Shown in pieces: positions 45,555-53,890 of a DNA stretch of 64,000 nucleotides. The notes beneath the pieces were generated by a model. The model saw only the letters and a program-made list of their open reading frames with translations. It made no database searches and was not told the origin of the DNA. Source of the stretch: Burkholderia sp. S171. Its GTDB lineage: Bacteria > Pseudomonadota > Gammaproteobacteria > Burkholderiales > Burkholderiaceae. The position numbers were made by a program, and so were the translations under genes. The first letter of the stretch is position 1. The number at the start of each line of letters is the position of its first letter. The stretch is from the NCBI RefSeq assembly GCF_009766085.1, contig NZ_LMUF01000015.1, forward strand, positions 62,001 through 126,000, written 5' to 3'.

Positions 45555-45575
45555 TTGGTGCGTGAGGTCGGACTC
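45555..45575 (+). repeat. Left attachment site (attL) repeat of the island
   Basis: 21 bp identical to 54817-54837, core GGTGCGTGAGGTCGGACTC. It corresponds to the last 20 nt of tRNA-Leu including CCA, plus one base. No tRNA remains at this end. Confidence 0.92.
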
Positions 45576-45711
45576 CAGCGGCTTTACTTGACAAGGGCTT
45601 CAGGCTTTCGTGTGCATTTAATGCAACATTTGAGCACGCTTTCGCGGATTAGGATAATCGCTATACCAATAATCATATGCGGCCGCTTTCAAAAGGCACA
45701 TTGCGAAAAAG

Positions 45712-46635
45712 TTAGCCATCTCTGAATTCAACCGCGTATCTGTCGGGGTGCTGATAGGCAACTTTGAATTCGGGATTGAAGCCGTTAGCCAAGATAAATT
45801 CTTTGTGTCGTTCACGAACCTCCGGTTCCATCCTCATTCCGAACAAGACTGACCTCAACGAATCTTTTTCAAAATTAAGGATTTTTGAAGATCCCAGCTC
45901 AACCGGATGTTTATGGCTTTTATAATGTTGTAACTCGAGCCGCTTAATGAGATTCTTTGGGAGACCTATGGATTTTGTCGCGATTGTCGCAATCGTCTTG
46001 ATGATAGCCGGATCGGGATTGGTAGTGCGCCACTCGAAAACCGTAGGATTTGTAGATCGGTATTCCCTCTCATAACTCCAGTCAACTGATTTTTGATAAA
46101 GTGCAATGATCGCAAGCTCGTCCTCGGTGTGTGCCCAGAAACGGACCTTCCTGTAGTTCGTTGCGTATACCATTTCGGTAACTGCGGGAAGTCCTGTCTG
46201 TCCCCAATCAAATTCAAGACAAAGACCTTTGTGGTTCGCTGCGTAATGTGCCCAGAGAAGTAAGTTATGCTTTTCAGCCGACAATGCCAGGACGCCGTAG
46301 TAGTCCATTAAATCCCTGTAATATCTTGCATTGTCCCAATACGTTCCCGTAATAGTTCTATCATACATTTCGTCGACAGTTCTTTTAGCTTCCTCGTAAC
46401 GGAGGTCTACCGGTATGTCCCTACCCCGGCTGCGATGTTGGTAGCCAAACGAACGAAACACGTAGTCAATTGCTTCCTCTTTGGACGCGGAATAATCGAA
46501 GTTAAGCATGCCATCGAAAGGGTCATTGAAGGTTGATGGCTTTGCGTAGAAAAGGCCTGCCTCACTAAAAATTTTCGCCGTATTGCTTGTGCCGATATTA
46601 TTGAAGTCAATCGGTCCGCGATATTTATATAGCAT
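45712..46635 (-). CDS. DUF2971 family protein
   Basis: 307-residue soluble protein. DUF2971 features are MLYKYRG at the start, KPSTFNDPFDG near residue 33, the ALSAEKHNLLLWAHYAANHKGLCLEFD block near 117-145 and SYEREYRS around 190. Function is not established; genes of this family are common in genomic islands. A 33-codon frame (45618-45719) overlaps its end with an ATG 5 nt inside and may be chance. Sequence is AT-rich compared with the host. It is the leftmost island gene. Confidence 0.82.
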   Translation of the reverse strand: MLYKYRGPIDFNNIGTSNTAKIFSEAGLFYAKPSTFNDPFDGMLNFDYSASKEEAIDYVFRSFGYQHRSRGRDIPVDLRYEEAKRTVDEMYDRTITGTYWDNARYYRDLMDYYGVLALSAEKHNLLLWAHYAANHKGLCLEFDWGQTGLPAVTEMVYATNYRKVRFWAHTEDELAIIALYQKSVDWSYEREYRSTNPTVFEWRTTNPDPAIIKTIATIATKSIGLPKNLIKRLELQHYKSHKHPVELGSSKILNFEKDSLRSVLFGMRMEPEVRERHKEFILANGFNPEFKVAYQHPDRYAVEFRDG

Positions 46636-46951
46636 AGTGTTTTACGTTTCTCTTTGTGGAAGTTCCAAAGTATTCTACACTTGCTAGAATCGTTATGATC
46701 TGCGTGAACCGCCAAGTTGCAGACGAAAATACTCAGCGGATACGAAAATCAACACCGCTTCACAGTTAGGTACGTTTTTCTGCCGACATAAGTTGCGGAG
46801 CTTCTACAGCTAACAAAGTGCGGCGACCCTCTCCTGACCAGACACGCGCAACTATCTCCCGGTATATAATCACTCTCGGAACTGACGAGGAAGGGCTTTG
46901 CCGCTGTATTTTAATATTGTATTTTGGCGACTATCGGAAAAATGGAATTTT
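46636..46951. other. AT-rich spacer between DUF2971 and AbiJ-like genes
   Basis: About 315 bp with no open frame worth calling. It should hold the promoter of the leftward DUF2971 gene; TAAAACA/TATATA-like sequences occur but none is convincing. No hairpin terminator is obvious. Confidence 0.4.
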
Positions 46952-47764
46952 CTAACCTTTTGCCAGTGTCTTCAAATAATTGACAAAGGACGTGCATACA
47001 AGCAGGAAATACTTTGCGTCGGCCGCTGTGAGGTTTGGCTCGTCCATTAAGGCGTGCCTAATCCCCTGTGCATCGCTCGTGTAGGCGTACAAAAATGTAT
47101 AGCTTTTCTGCAATGCACCATGCAGTTTCCCCGATTTCTCCAAAATTGCTAATGCCTCTTTTAAGTCTGCCTTTTCCTTTCCGCTCACGATCTTTGCTGC
47201 AGCTTCTACAGCGGATATAGACTCCTTGATACAGTTTCTGTAATCAGGATTGTCCCTGTTAGAAAGCATCGCCAGTGCGACAGAGATATGCCTGGTTGCT
47301 CCGGCAAAGCTATCATTGTTCGCTGTAAGAGCAGCTTCGAGCGCGCTAATTTCAAGCGCGTCCGTTATTTGGACAAACTGTCCATCAACTATACGATAGG
47401 CTGCTAGCTCTTGCTCCAAAACGCGACTTACAAGCCATGCTAGTTTTTCGCCGGCGTACCTAAACCGCATGCAGAATTCGAGGAAGTCGTAAACGAAATG
47501 CCACTCGTCCTTGAAGAATTGCTCCCTAATTCGATCCCAAGCGCGCCTGTAGGAAGTCCCGCCGTATCCACCCACAGAGGGTATGGAGTCGATAGGTTCC
47601 TTGAAAAAGTCACGCCAAAGCACCGCCAAGAATTCATATTCCGAGGTTGGATACTCCCACGCGTCAAAAGCATTCCATAGGGAGTTGCGAAGGGGCGCAG
47701 GCATACCGTCCGGCTTAATGCTTTCGGGTATGGGAGTAAGCCCGTTTCGTTGACTGAATCGCAT
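46952..47764 (-). CDS. AbiJ-like protein (AbiJ_NTD4-type), candidate abortive-infection factor
   Basis: 270-residue soluble protein. The N terminus MRFSQRNGLTPIPESIKPDG, then MPAPLRNSLWNAFDAWE, fits the AbiJ N-terminal domain 4 pattern. The C-terminal helical part has SISAVEAAAKIVSGK, KLHGALQKSYTFLYAYTSD, GIRHALMDEP and ADAKYFLLVCTSFVNYL, shared by many AbiJ-like proteins. AbiJ was described as a phage-abortive-infection protein; defence activity here is inferred. AT-rich, as an acquired gene would be. It lies alone, divergent from nothing and about 130 bp from the GhoS-like gene. Confidence 0.75.
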   Translation of the reverse strand: MRFSQRNGLTPIPESIKPDGMPAPLRNSLWNAFDAWEYPTSEYEFLAVLWRDFFKEPIDSIPSVGGYGGTSYRRAWDRIREQFFKDEWHFVYDFLEFCMRFRYAGEKLAWLVSRVLEQELAAYRIVDGQFVQITDALEISALEAALTANNDSFAGATRHISVALAMLSNRDNPDYRNCIKESISAVEAAAKIVSGKEKADLKEALAILEKSGKLHGALQKSYTFLYAYTSDAQGIRHALMDEPNLTAADAKYFLLVCTSFVNYLKTLAKG

Positions 47765-47895
47765 ATTGCAGGTGTTCGTAGGAAAAACTTTGGTTAGTGT
47801 CCGGAATGATACCGCGCCTTAACGGTCGATAATCCTCGACTTCTCCGTTTCAAAAGCACCACCAGGGCACGAGGCCCCGGCGGCGACACGTTCAC

Positions 47896-48189
47896 CTAAG
47901 CAATTTCGAGCGCATAGCTAGCCCAATCAACGAATTGGAGTACGTACACTCTGCACTGCAAACCGGCACGCAGTCCCGCTTGCGCGGCTCTCGTGGCGCG
48001 GTCTCGAACTTGCTGCGTCGCTTCCGCGCTTACGTGGACATACTCGGCTGGAGGCAAGTGATATCGACTACCGTTTGCTGCGACGATGGCGGTAGCAAAC
48101 CCTTGTGCTCGCATTCGGGCATGCAGTCGTTCATAGTCGTTGCCATCTGCACGATGAAGCAGTTCAATGCGTACATTAAACATGGACAT
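47896..48189 (-). CDS. Small DUF2622/GhoS-fold-like protein
   Basis: 97-residue protein, MSMFNVRIELLHRADGNDYERLHARMRAQGF at the start, then a beta hairpin with YHLPPAEYV and a helix (TQQVRDRATRAAQAG). This alternating pattern resembles the DUF2622 family, which includes the antitoxin endoribonuclease GhoS of type V toxin-antitoxin systems. No GhoT-like toxin is seen beside it. Similar genes occur alone on mobile elements, so antitoxin activity is only a possibility. Confidence 0.5.
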   Translation of the reverse strand: MSMFNVRIELLHRADGNDYERLHARMRAQGFATAIVAANGSRYHLPPAEYVHVSAEATQQVRDRATRAAQAGLRAGLQCRVYVLQFVDWASYALEIA

Positions 48190-48541
48190 AGTTGTTACCC
48201 TATGAAGCGTCCAGGCGCGTTGACACTACCTTTTGGATAGTTATACTTGCGCCCGTACAGTTGGAAACCGGCCGCTTTTCACTTGGCAGAGAGGGCAGCC
48301 GGAGATGCAAATAGAGGCTGCACCTTTTACGGTGTGGCCTTTTTCATTGCAGGTAAACATTACCATCAATTCAATGGTCTAACGAAGCCGGAACACAAAA
48401 TCTGGTGTGCGAAAACGTTTAGAGTGCTACAGGTTGTATCCATGCATACTCTGTCGATCTTGGGACATGGTTTTACCGAATAGGGATCGCGTCCTGCGTA
48501 GTGTGTGTGATAGCATGATGCAATACGCTTAGGAGCTATCT
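48190..48541. other. Spacer with a terminator-like hairpin between the left and right halves of the island
   Basis: The hairpin at 48316-48344 (GGCTGCACC/GGTGTGGCC, loop TTTTAC) is followed by TTTTTC and would stop rightward transcription. A 78-codon plus frame (48247-48483) runs through it and is not supported. The right end holds the promoter and TAGGAG ribosome site of the next gene. Confidence 0.5.
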
Positions 48542-48931
48542 GTGAAATACGATCCCGATTCCAATGTCCGTAGCCAGCGAGAGAACATGCAGGCGTTCCA
48601 ACTAAGGCTCCCAAAGGAGACTATTAAGGACCTGCAAATACTTCGCGTGTTCGCTGGCGTCAAGGTTTCCGAGGAGCTTAGGGACCTAATCGTAGGATAC
48701 GTCGAGACTAAGCGTCCGCTAATTAAGCAGGCTGCAGCAGATTCACTCGGCGCTCCCACCGAGCTAACTACGGAAGAGCAGGTTCTTGCTGCGAACGCAT
48801 TAGCTAAGCGTGGGGAAGTCGATCTGTATCACGTGGTGCCTGTGCTTAACATGACGAAAAACGCGGATGGGACGGTAACGCGGAGCGAGCCAGCGGACAA
48901 GACACCAAGGCCTGCAGCCAAGCGGAAATGA
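48542..48931 (+). CDS. Ribbon-helix-helix-like small protein
   Basis: 129-residue protein starting at a GTG with TAGGAG upstream. The segment QAFQLRLPKETIKDLQILRVFAGVKVSEELRDLIVGYV (about residues 17-54) has the strand-helix-helix pattern of RHH DNA-binding proteins. A charged tail (KTPRPAAKRK) ends it. It may regulate phage-derived genes to its right. I do not recognise a named family. Confidence 0.55.
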   Translation: MKYDPDSNVRSQRENMQAFQLRLPKETIKDLQILRVFAGVKVSEELRDLIVGYVETKRPLIKQAAADSLGAPTELTTEEQVLAANALAKRGEVDLYHVVPVLNMTKNADGTVTRSEPADKTPRPAAKRK

Positions 48932-49336
48932 AACAGTACGCCAAAGAATGAAAATACAGCTTGCGTAGTGGTTTTAAGCGCAGTACATTCTGTCCAGTGG
49001 TAAGAAAGGGCGGTAGATGCAGAAGTCTCCGCCCTTTAAATGGTGTCTACGTAGTGGTTTTAAAACACTATCGTAGCGAAACAGCCTCAGGTAGTCGGAC
49101 ACAGCGCTCCGGTCTACAGTAGCAAAGCTCTTTAACAACCCAGTGCGTAGGCCTCCAGCAGCAACGGACCCGCCTACCGGCCTTAATCAGGTCGTGACGT
49201 AGTGAGCGGTAGCGACGGCGGAGGATAAGGCCTCCTCGTTGCATTCCGGATAGCAGCTACGAAAGGATTACCAAGGCGCATTCCTACGAGTGTTCCTTGG
49301 TAGCGCATGGAGCAACAACTAACTAGGAAATGAAAA
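48932..49336. other. Non-coding island segment with a direct repeat and a hairpin
   Basis: The 14-bp sequence CGTAGTGGTTTTAA occurs at 48964-48977 and 49050-49063. Between them lies a 9-bp perfect stem (AAAGGGCGG 49005-49013 with CCGCCCTTT 49029-49037). The rest, up to the AGGAAATG before the next gene, contains short repeats of TGGTAGCG-type sequence but no gene. This may be a phage regulatory or promoter region. Confidence 0.5.
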
Positions 49337-49636
49337 ATGAAACGAGTTCTGCATGTAACGCTTGCCCGTAACGATAACAAGCCTGATAACAAAATTCTGG
49401 CTATGTTCGATTCGATCAAGGCTCACGGATTCCATATTACTAAGGCCGGTGCTTACATAGACGGCACGTTCTCCGCTACCTGCGAATGGCGGTGCATCGC
49501 TCCTAATCGTACCCGTGCATCTCTGCCTCCCGTCATCCTGCGTAACCGTGCTGAGGCTCTAGCTGCGTTGGCTATCGACCTTGGGCAGCACGCGGAGCGG
49601 CTAAAGTTTGGCTCAGTAGAATTGATGGCGGCATGA
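49337..49636 (+). CDS. Hypothetical phage-type small protein
   Basis: 99-residue protein, unrecognised. It starts MKRVLHVTLARNDNKPDNKILAMFDSIKAHGFHITKAG and has no signal peptide or membrane segment. An AGGAAATG lies at the correct distance upstream. Codon use resembles the tape measure gene to its right rather than the host. Confidence 0.5.
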   Translation: MKRVLHVTLARNDNKPDNKILAMFDSIKAHGFHITKAGAYIDGTFSATCEWRCIAPNRTRASLPPVILRNRAEALAALAIDLGQHAERLKFGSVELMAA

Positions 49637-49737
49637 GCAGCTTTAAATTTAACCAGTCTACCTTTAGGACTACCTATTTATGACCCCCTGGACATACGGG
49701 AGCTATCCCCGCGTCTCCATACTCGGAGGCACGTGTA

Positions 49738-49920
49738 CTGAGCACTAAAGTTAGTCCGGACTTGCACAAGCGGATTCGGACTTTCGCAGTAGAAGTAGAC
49801 GCCACGGTATCCGCCGTGATTAAAACCGCTGTATCGCAGTACCTTACCTCACAGGGGCACAAAATGAAGATTGGCAGAATCACGAGTAAGCTCACGCACG
49901 CTAGCCTTGAGGCTCACTGA
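49738..49920 (+). CDS. Possible ribbon-helix-helix small ORF without a standard start codon
   Basis: A plus-strand frame open from 49684 to a TGA at 49918-49920 reads LSTKVSPDLHKRIRTFAVEV, then a helix ending AVIKTAVSQYL. This is close to the RHH pattern of ParD/Arc-like antitoxins and repressors. No ATG or GTG precedes the RHH part; CTG (49738) or TTG (49762) would be needed, or a frameshift from the 22-codon ATG frame at 49680. The tape measure frame begins at the next base. Confidence 0.35.
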   Translation: MSTKVSPDLHKRIRTFAVEVDATVSAVIKTAVSQYLTSQGHKMKIGRITSKLTHASLEAH

Positions 49921-52707
49921 TTGAGCACGTCGAACAACAACAGCACTATCGTAGTTTCGGTAGATGCTACTGGGTTTGAAGCTGGCGTTAATAAGATCAA
50001 AGCAGGGTCGGCTACTGTTAGCGCGGCACAAGCGCAAATGGCCCAGCGTGTCCAGCTTGTAGACGCAGCGATGAAGGAAGCTGCTGCGAACGGGTTTGAG
50101 TTGAACGCACGGGCAGCTAATAAGCTTGCTGCGGAATATCAACGGTTAGCGGCAACGGTAGGCAAAACCCAAGCGGAAATCCTTGCCCAGCGTGCAGCAG
50201 CTACCGGGGTCTCCAGCACGTTCGCTAGCATGCAGGCGCAGATTGCCTCAGCATCCACTGAGACTCACGGTTTTAGCCTCGCCACGGGCGCAGCACGGCG
50301 GGAGCTTGCGGTGCTAGCTCACGAGGCCGGTACGGGCAACTGGTCCCGGTTTGGTGGCTCGCTAGGCGTGCTCGCGGAGCGTACAGGCGCTATCAACTTG
50401 CTTTTCAGTGCCACGGGTGCATCCCTGATCGCTGCTGCGGCTGGCATCGCTGCAGTCATTTACGAGATTGCCAAGGGTGCGGAATCATTCAACGCGCTCA
50501 CCAAGGCATCCGGCGCTACCAACGATTACATCGGGATGACTAGCGGACAGCTTAAACAGATGGCTGTGGATTTAGCTGGCATGGGCGGTAGCATCACTGA
50601 CGCCTCGGCCACGCTCACCGCACTTATCAGTTCCGGCAGAGTATCCGGAGACACGCTGTTAGAAGCGGGACGGGCTGCGCAGGCCTTCGCACAGCAAACG
50701 GGCTTGGCTGCGGATAAAGCTGCTGAGGCTATGATCGCGTTCGCAGCGAACCCATCTAAAGCGCTGCAGGAATTGCAGGAGCATTACCACGAGTTTAGTG
50801 CTGCCCAGGTCAATGTGATCGAAGGGTACATTAAAGAGGGTAATGTAGCTGCTGCCACCGCTGCGGCTTACGCGGACATCGCTGCGCATCATAAGGAGAT
50901 GACTTCCGCAGTGCTCGCAGATATGGGCTTGATTGTAGGCTCGTATGAGGGATGGAAGATCAAACTTGAGTCCGTTGCTAACTGGCTTGGGAATATCGGC
51001 CGTGCGAGTACGCAGGCTGAGAATTACGCCAGCGCAGTAGCTGCTGCTGCGAAGGCACAGGAAAATTATAATCAAGCTGCGATGATGCCATTCGGTAACA
51101 CGGCATCGGCGAAGGCGGGGCTTGATGCAGCAAATGCACAGCTTGCCGTTCAGAAGAAACTACAGGATGCGGCTACGGCTGCAGCAGCAGCGGATAAGAA
51201 ACGTGCAGCAGGCGGGGATGCTCAGGTTAGGCTCAATAGCTACCTTAACGACACTACGGGCGCAGGGCCTGCGGCTGAGCAAAAGGGCAAGCTCGACAAG
51301 GAAGCCCAAAAGTTTGCGGAGGATACGAAGGATGTCGATACTGCATCTGCTGGCTATCAAGCTGCGCTTAAGCTGCACTATGAACGAGTCGCTGAGATCA
51401 ACGCACAGTATGCGAAAAAGACGCGCGTCAAGTCTCCCAACGAGGACGGCATCAATGCTGCGATAAAAGCCCTCAATGCACAGACCGATCAACTCAAGGC
51501 CGTCTATCAACAGCAGAACGATGCAGCTAAGGCATCCTACGCCACGGGTGCGATTGATGCACAAACGTTCATTGCGCTGCAGCTTCAATATCAGGAGCAG
51601 GAGTTAGCTGGTGAAGCAGCCATCGCGCAGAAGCAAGCGGACATTGCTAAGGGTAAGAAGCAAACTGTAGCCATGACGGAATATCTCAATACCGTAAAGA
51701 AGATTTATGGTGAGATGGACTCTGCAGCTTCTAAGGCCGCTGAGGGAATTATTGCAGCGAACCAGAAGCAGGCCGATGCTATTGCTAAGTTTTCGACTGA
51801 GCAGAATAGCAAGACTAAAACGCAGCAGCAGGGCTACGACGACTTCAACGCAACTCAAGGCATGACTTCCGATGATGCAGCTAAAGCTAACGCCAAGCTC
51901 GCTATTGTCCGCGATTACTACAAAACGCTGGAAAATCTTGAGGCCAATCATAACGCTAATCAAATTACCCTTGGTGTGTATGACTCGGATAAGCAGGCAG
52001 CAGCTACGGCCTATACGGATCAGCTTCAGCAGTTGCAGCAACAGCAGGATAAGCAGCTTGCCGTGCAAAATGATTATTACACGCAAGTCAAAAATGCAAT
52101 GACCGCTTCCACGGGTAACGCGCAGACCAACGCGCAGCTTATGGGGTCTGCGTTTAGCTCTGCTTACTCTACGATGTCCTCGCAGCTTGAAACATTTATC
52201 ACTACGGGTAAAGGTAGCTGGGCGAGCTTCACGGAATCCATCATTGCGGACTTCGCCAAGATTGCACTTAAGGCAGCGGAACAGCAGATATTCACATCGG
52301 CTATTTCCATGTTCTCAGGTGGTGGTGCGGTGCATGCTGCTACGGGTGGTGCAATCACTGGTGCAGGCAGCGGCACAAGCGACTCAATCCCCGCGATGCT
52401 TTCTAACGGCGAGTACGTTATCAATGCAGCTTCTACTAAGAAATACGGAAGCCTGCTGGACTCAATAAATAGCGGGACCATGAGCCACTACGCTACGGGC
52501 GGTGCTGTGGGTTCTGTATCGCCAAGCTCTAGCAGCGGATCGGGCAGCAACATCTCACTATCGCTCGGTGCTGGTAACCAGGGCTTAACTATGGCTGATC
52601 TTCAGGCAATCGCTCCGCATATACAGACACTCGTAGATAAACGTATGGCTCAAAAAATGGGTGGACAGGGGGGCTATAGCGACATGATTCGACAAGGGAA
52701 AATCTAA
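49921..52707 (+). CDS. Phage tail tape measure protein (lambda/TP901 type)
   Basis: 928-residue tail-length protein. The N-terminal region is coiled and Ala-rich. A hydrophobic stretch (about residues 158-184, LLFSATGASLIAAAAGIAAVIYEIA) would insert in the host membrane. Long Ala/Gln/Lys coiled coils follow. The C terminus carries the conserved tape measure tail FATGG-like repeats: GGAITGAGSGTSDSIPAMLS and NGEYVINAAS. The start is a TTG with GAGG upstream. Length is normal, so the gene looks intact, although no other tail assembly genes precede it. Confidence 0.88.
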   Translation: MSTSNNNSTIVVSVDATGFEAGVNKIKAGSATVSAAQAQMAQRVQLVDAAMKEAAANGFELNARAANKLAAEYQRLAATVGKTQAEILAQRAAATGVSSTFASMQAQIASASTETHGFSLATGAARRELAVLAHEAGTGNWSRFGGSLGVLAERTGAINLLFSATGASLIAAAAGIAAVIYEIAKGAESFNALTKASGATNDYIGMTSGQLKQMAVDLAGMGGSITDASATLTALISSGRVSGDTLLEAGRAAQAFAQQTGLAADKAAEAMIAFAANPSKALQELQEHYHEFSAAQVNVIEGYIKEGNVAAATAAAYADIAAHHKEMTSAVLADMGLIVGSYEGWKIKLESVANWLGNIGRASTQAENYASAVAAAAKAQENYNQAAMMPFGNTASAKAGLDAANAQLAVQKKLQDAATAAAAADKKRAAGGDAQVRLNSYLNDTTGAGPAAEQKGKLDKEAQKFAEDTKDVDTASAGYQAALKLHYERVAEINAQYAKKTRVKSPNEDGINAAIKALNAQTDQLKAVYQQQNDAAKASYATGAIDAQTFIALQLQYQEQELAGEAAIAQKQADIAKGKKQTVAMTEYLNTVKKIYGEMDSAASKAAEGIIAANQKQADAIAKFSTEQNSKTKTQQQGYDDFNATQGMTSDDAAKANAKLAIVRDYYKTLENLEANHNANQITLGVYDSDKQAAATAYTDQLQQLQQQQDKQLAVQNDYYTQVKNAMTASTGNAQTNAQLMGSAFSSAYSTMSSQLETFITTGKGSWASFTESIIADFAKIALKAAEQQIFTSAISMFSGGGAVHAATGGAITGAGSGTSDSIPAMLSNGEYVINAASTKKYGSLLDSINSGTMSHYATGGAVGSVSPSSSSGSGSNISLSLGAGNQGLTMADLQAIAPHIQTLVDKRMAQKMGGQGGYSDMIRQGKI

Positions 52708-53012
52708 TGGGTGCTGGTCTCCAATGCTGGGACAGTAGTGGTAATTTGACAGTAGACATTACTAGTAGGCTCGCCCGAGTCGCGGGTTCCATACCCATAG
52801 ACCCTACGCTGCCCACTCGTTCTATAGTAATTCCCTCTGGCGGTTCTGCGTTCTACAACTTCCAGCCTACCTTCGTTTGGGGGTTCATCAATATGGATGT
52901 ATCCCGGCCTATTTTCACTCTTACAGGTAATACCCTGTCGTGGGCTTGGTCCGTTGGCGCTGGAACAAACAACAAACAAATTACCGGGACTTTGTTCTAC
53001 GGTATTTACTAG
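52707..53012 (+). CDS. Phage tail-associated small protein, paralogue 1
   Basis: 101-residue beta-rich protein. It starts MGAGLQCWDSSGNLTVDITSRL and has YNFQPTFVWGFINMDVSRP near the middle. Its ATG overlaps the tape measure stop by one base. Proteins with this GLxxWDxSGN start are found among tail genes of lambdoid phages; the exact role is not known. A diverged copy follows directly. Confidence 0.65.
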   Translation: MGAGLQCWDSSGNLTVDITSRLARVAGSIPIDPTLPTRSIVIPSGGSAFYNFQPTFVWGFINMDVSRPIFTLTGNTLSWAWSVGAGTNNKQITGTLFYGIY

Positions 53013-53055
53013 TGAGGGATATAGCTATGAACTACTCAAATATGGGACGGGTCTA

Positions 53056-53370
53056 GTGTCTACATATGGCCTCCGTGTATGGAGTGCATCAGGTAATTTA
53101 ATCTGTGATGTCTCGTCTAGGTTAGGTCGCTTCGTCGGGTCTTACACGATAGATACCACACAGGCTAGCGGGTCACTAACGGATGCTGGCCTCCTGCATG
53201 GAGATGTCTGGTATCAGTTCCAGCCCACGCAAATTTGGGGGTTCATTAACATGGACGTTAGTAGACCGGTATTCGCGGTATCCGGCGATACGATTTCGTG
53301 GGCATACTCTGCAGCAAACGGAACTAACAATATGCGAATTCCAGGGACCGTGTTCTACGGCGTTAAGTAG
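53056..53370 (+). CDS. Phage tail-associated small protein, paralogue 2
   Basis: About 104 residues, starting at a GTG (VSTYGLRVWSASGNLICDVS) whose first base is the last base of an in-phase-shifted TAG, which would couple it to a short upstream frame. It shares WGFINMDVSRP and the TNN..I.GT.FYG ending with paralogue 1, so the pair arose by tandem duplication. The same frame is open upstream to 52897, but that part overlaps paralogue 1. Confidence 0.6.
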   Translation: MSTYGLRVWSASGNLICDVSSRLGRFVGSYTIDTTQASGSLTDAGLLHGDVWYQFQPTQIWGFINMDVSRPVFAVSGDTISWAYSAANGTNNMRIPGTVFYGVK

Positions 53371-53540
53371 GATTTATCTTAGGCTGCTCGCCGCCGATCA
53401 CTGAGCATGCCGATAGCAGTATCCGATCATGTAAGCCTGTTCTCCGCTGATCCCCGAACCTGCTGATAGCAATACCGATCACGCTGTAGCCGTGGAATTC
53501 TCCTCGTCCAGCAAAACATTACATAGGAATACTTATAACT

Positions 53541-53830
53541 ATGGCATCAACTATCATTCGCAAGGCTATCGTCAATGCAATTTTCAACTGGTCAGACGAC
53601 ATCGGTTTGAAGCTTCCTCAAGAGGCGGCTGCTTACGCTACCAAGCGCTTTGGATCAACGTCAGAGATCACTAAGGCGCTTGTTAATCCTGTCGGGGTGG
53701 GTACTCTCACGGACGGGCACAGTGCATTGGTAAACGAAACGCTGGTACGTGACGAGTTTGTACAGGCTGTGTTTTCCGGGTCGATCCTTGGCAAGCTGCA
53801 AGGTCTCATTGAAGTGCCTGCACTTACCCG
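53541..53830 (+). pseudogene. 5' fragment of a phage capsid-like gene, broken at the integrase junction
   Basis: From the ATG at 53541 about 97 codons read as a phage-like protein (TKALVNPVGVGTLTDGHSAL, LGKLQGLIEVPALTRI), similar in style to the N-terminal arm region of HK97-type major capsid proteins. After about 53830 the frame runs out of phase over integrase sequence and stops at 53960. I read this as the retained 5' end of a gene joined to a truncated integrase by deletion. The capsid assignment is weak. Confidence 0.4.
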
Positions 53831-53890
53831 AATAAAAAGGGAGCACGACCCGAAAAGCTGCGTATTGCGGCATTCCTGCGTAACTTCCCG

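Noticed and set aside
48247-48483. A 78-codon plus-strand frame in the island
   Set aside because: It runs through a terminator-like hairpin, starts at a TTG without a ribosome site and has no recognisable motif.
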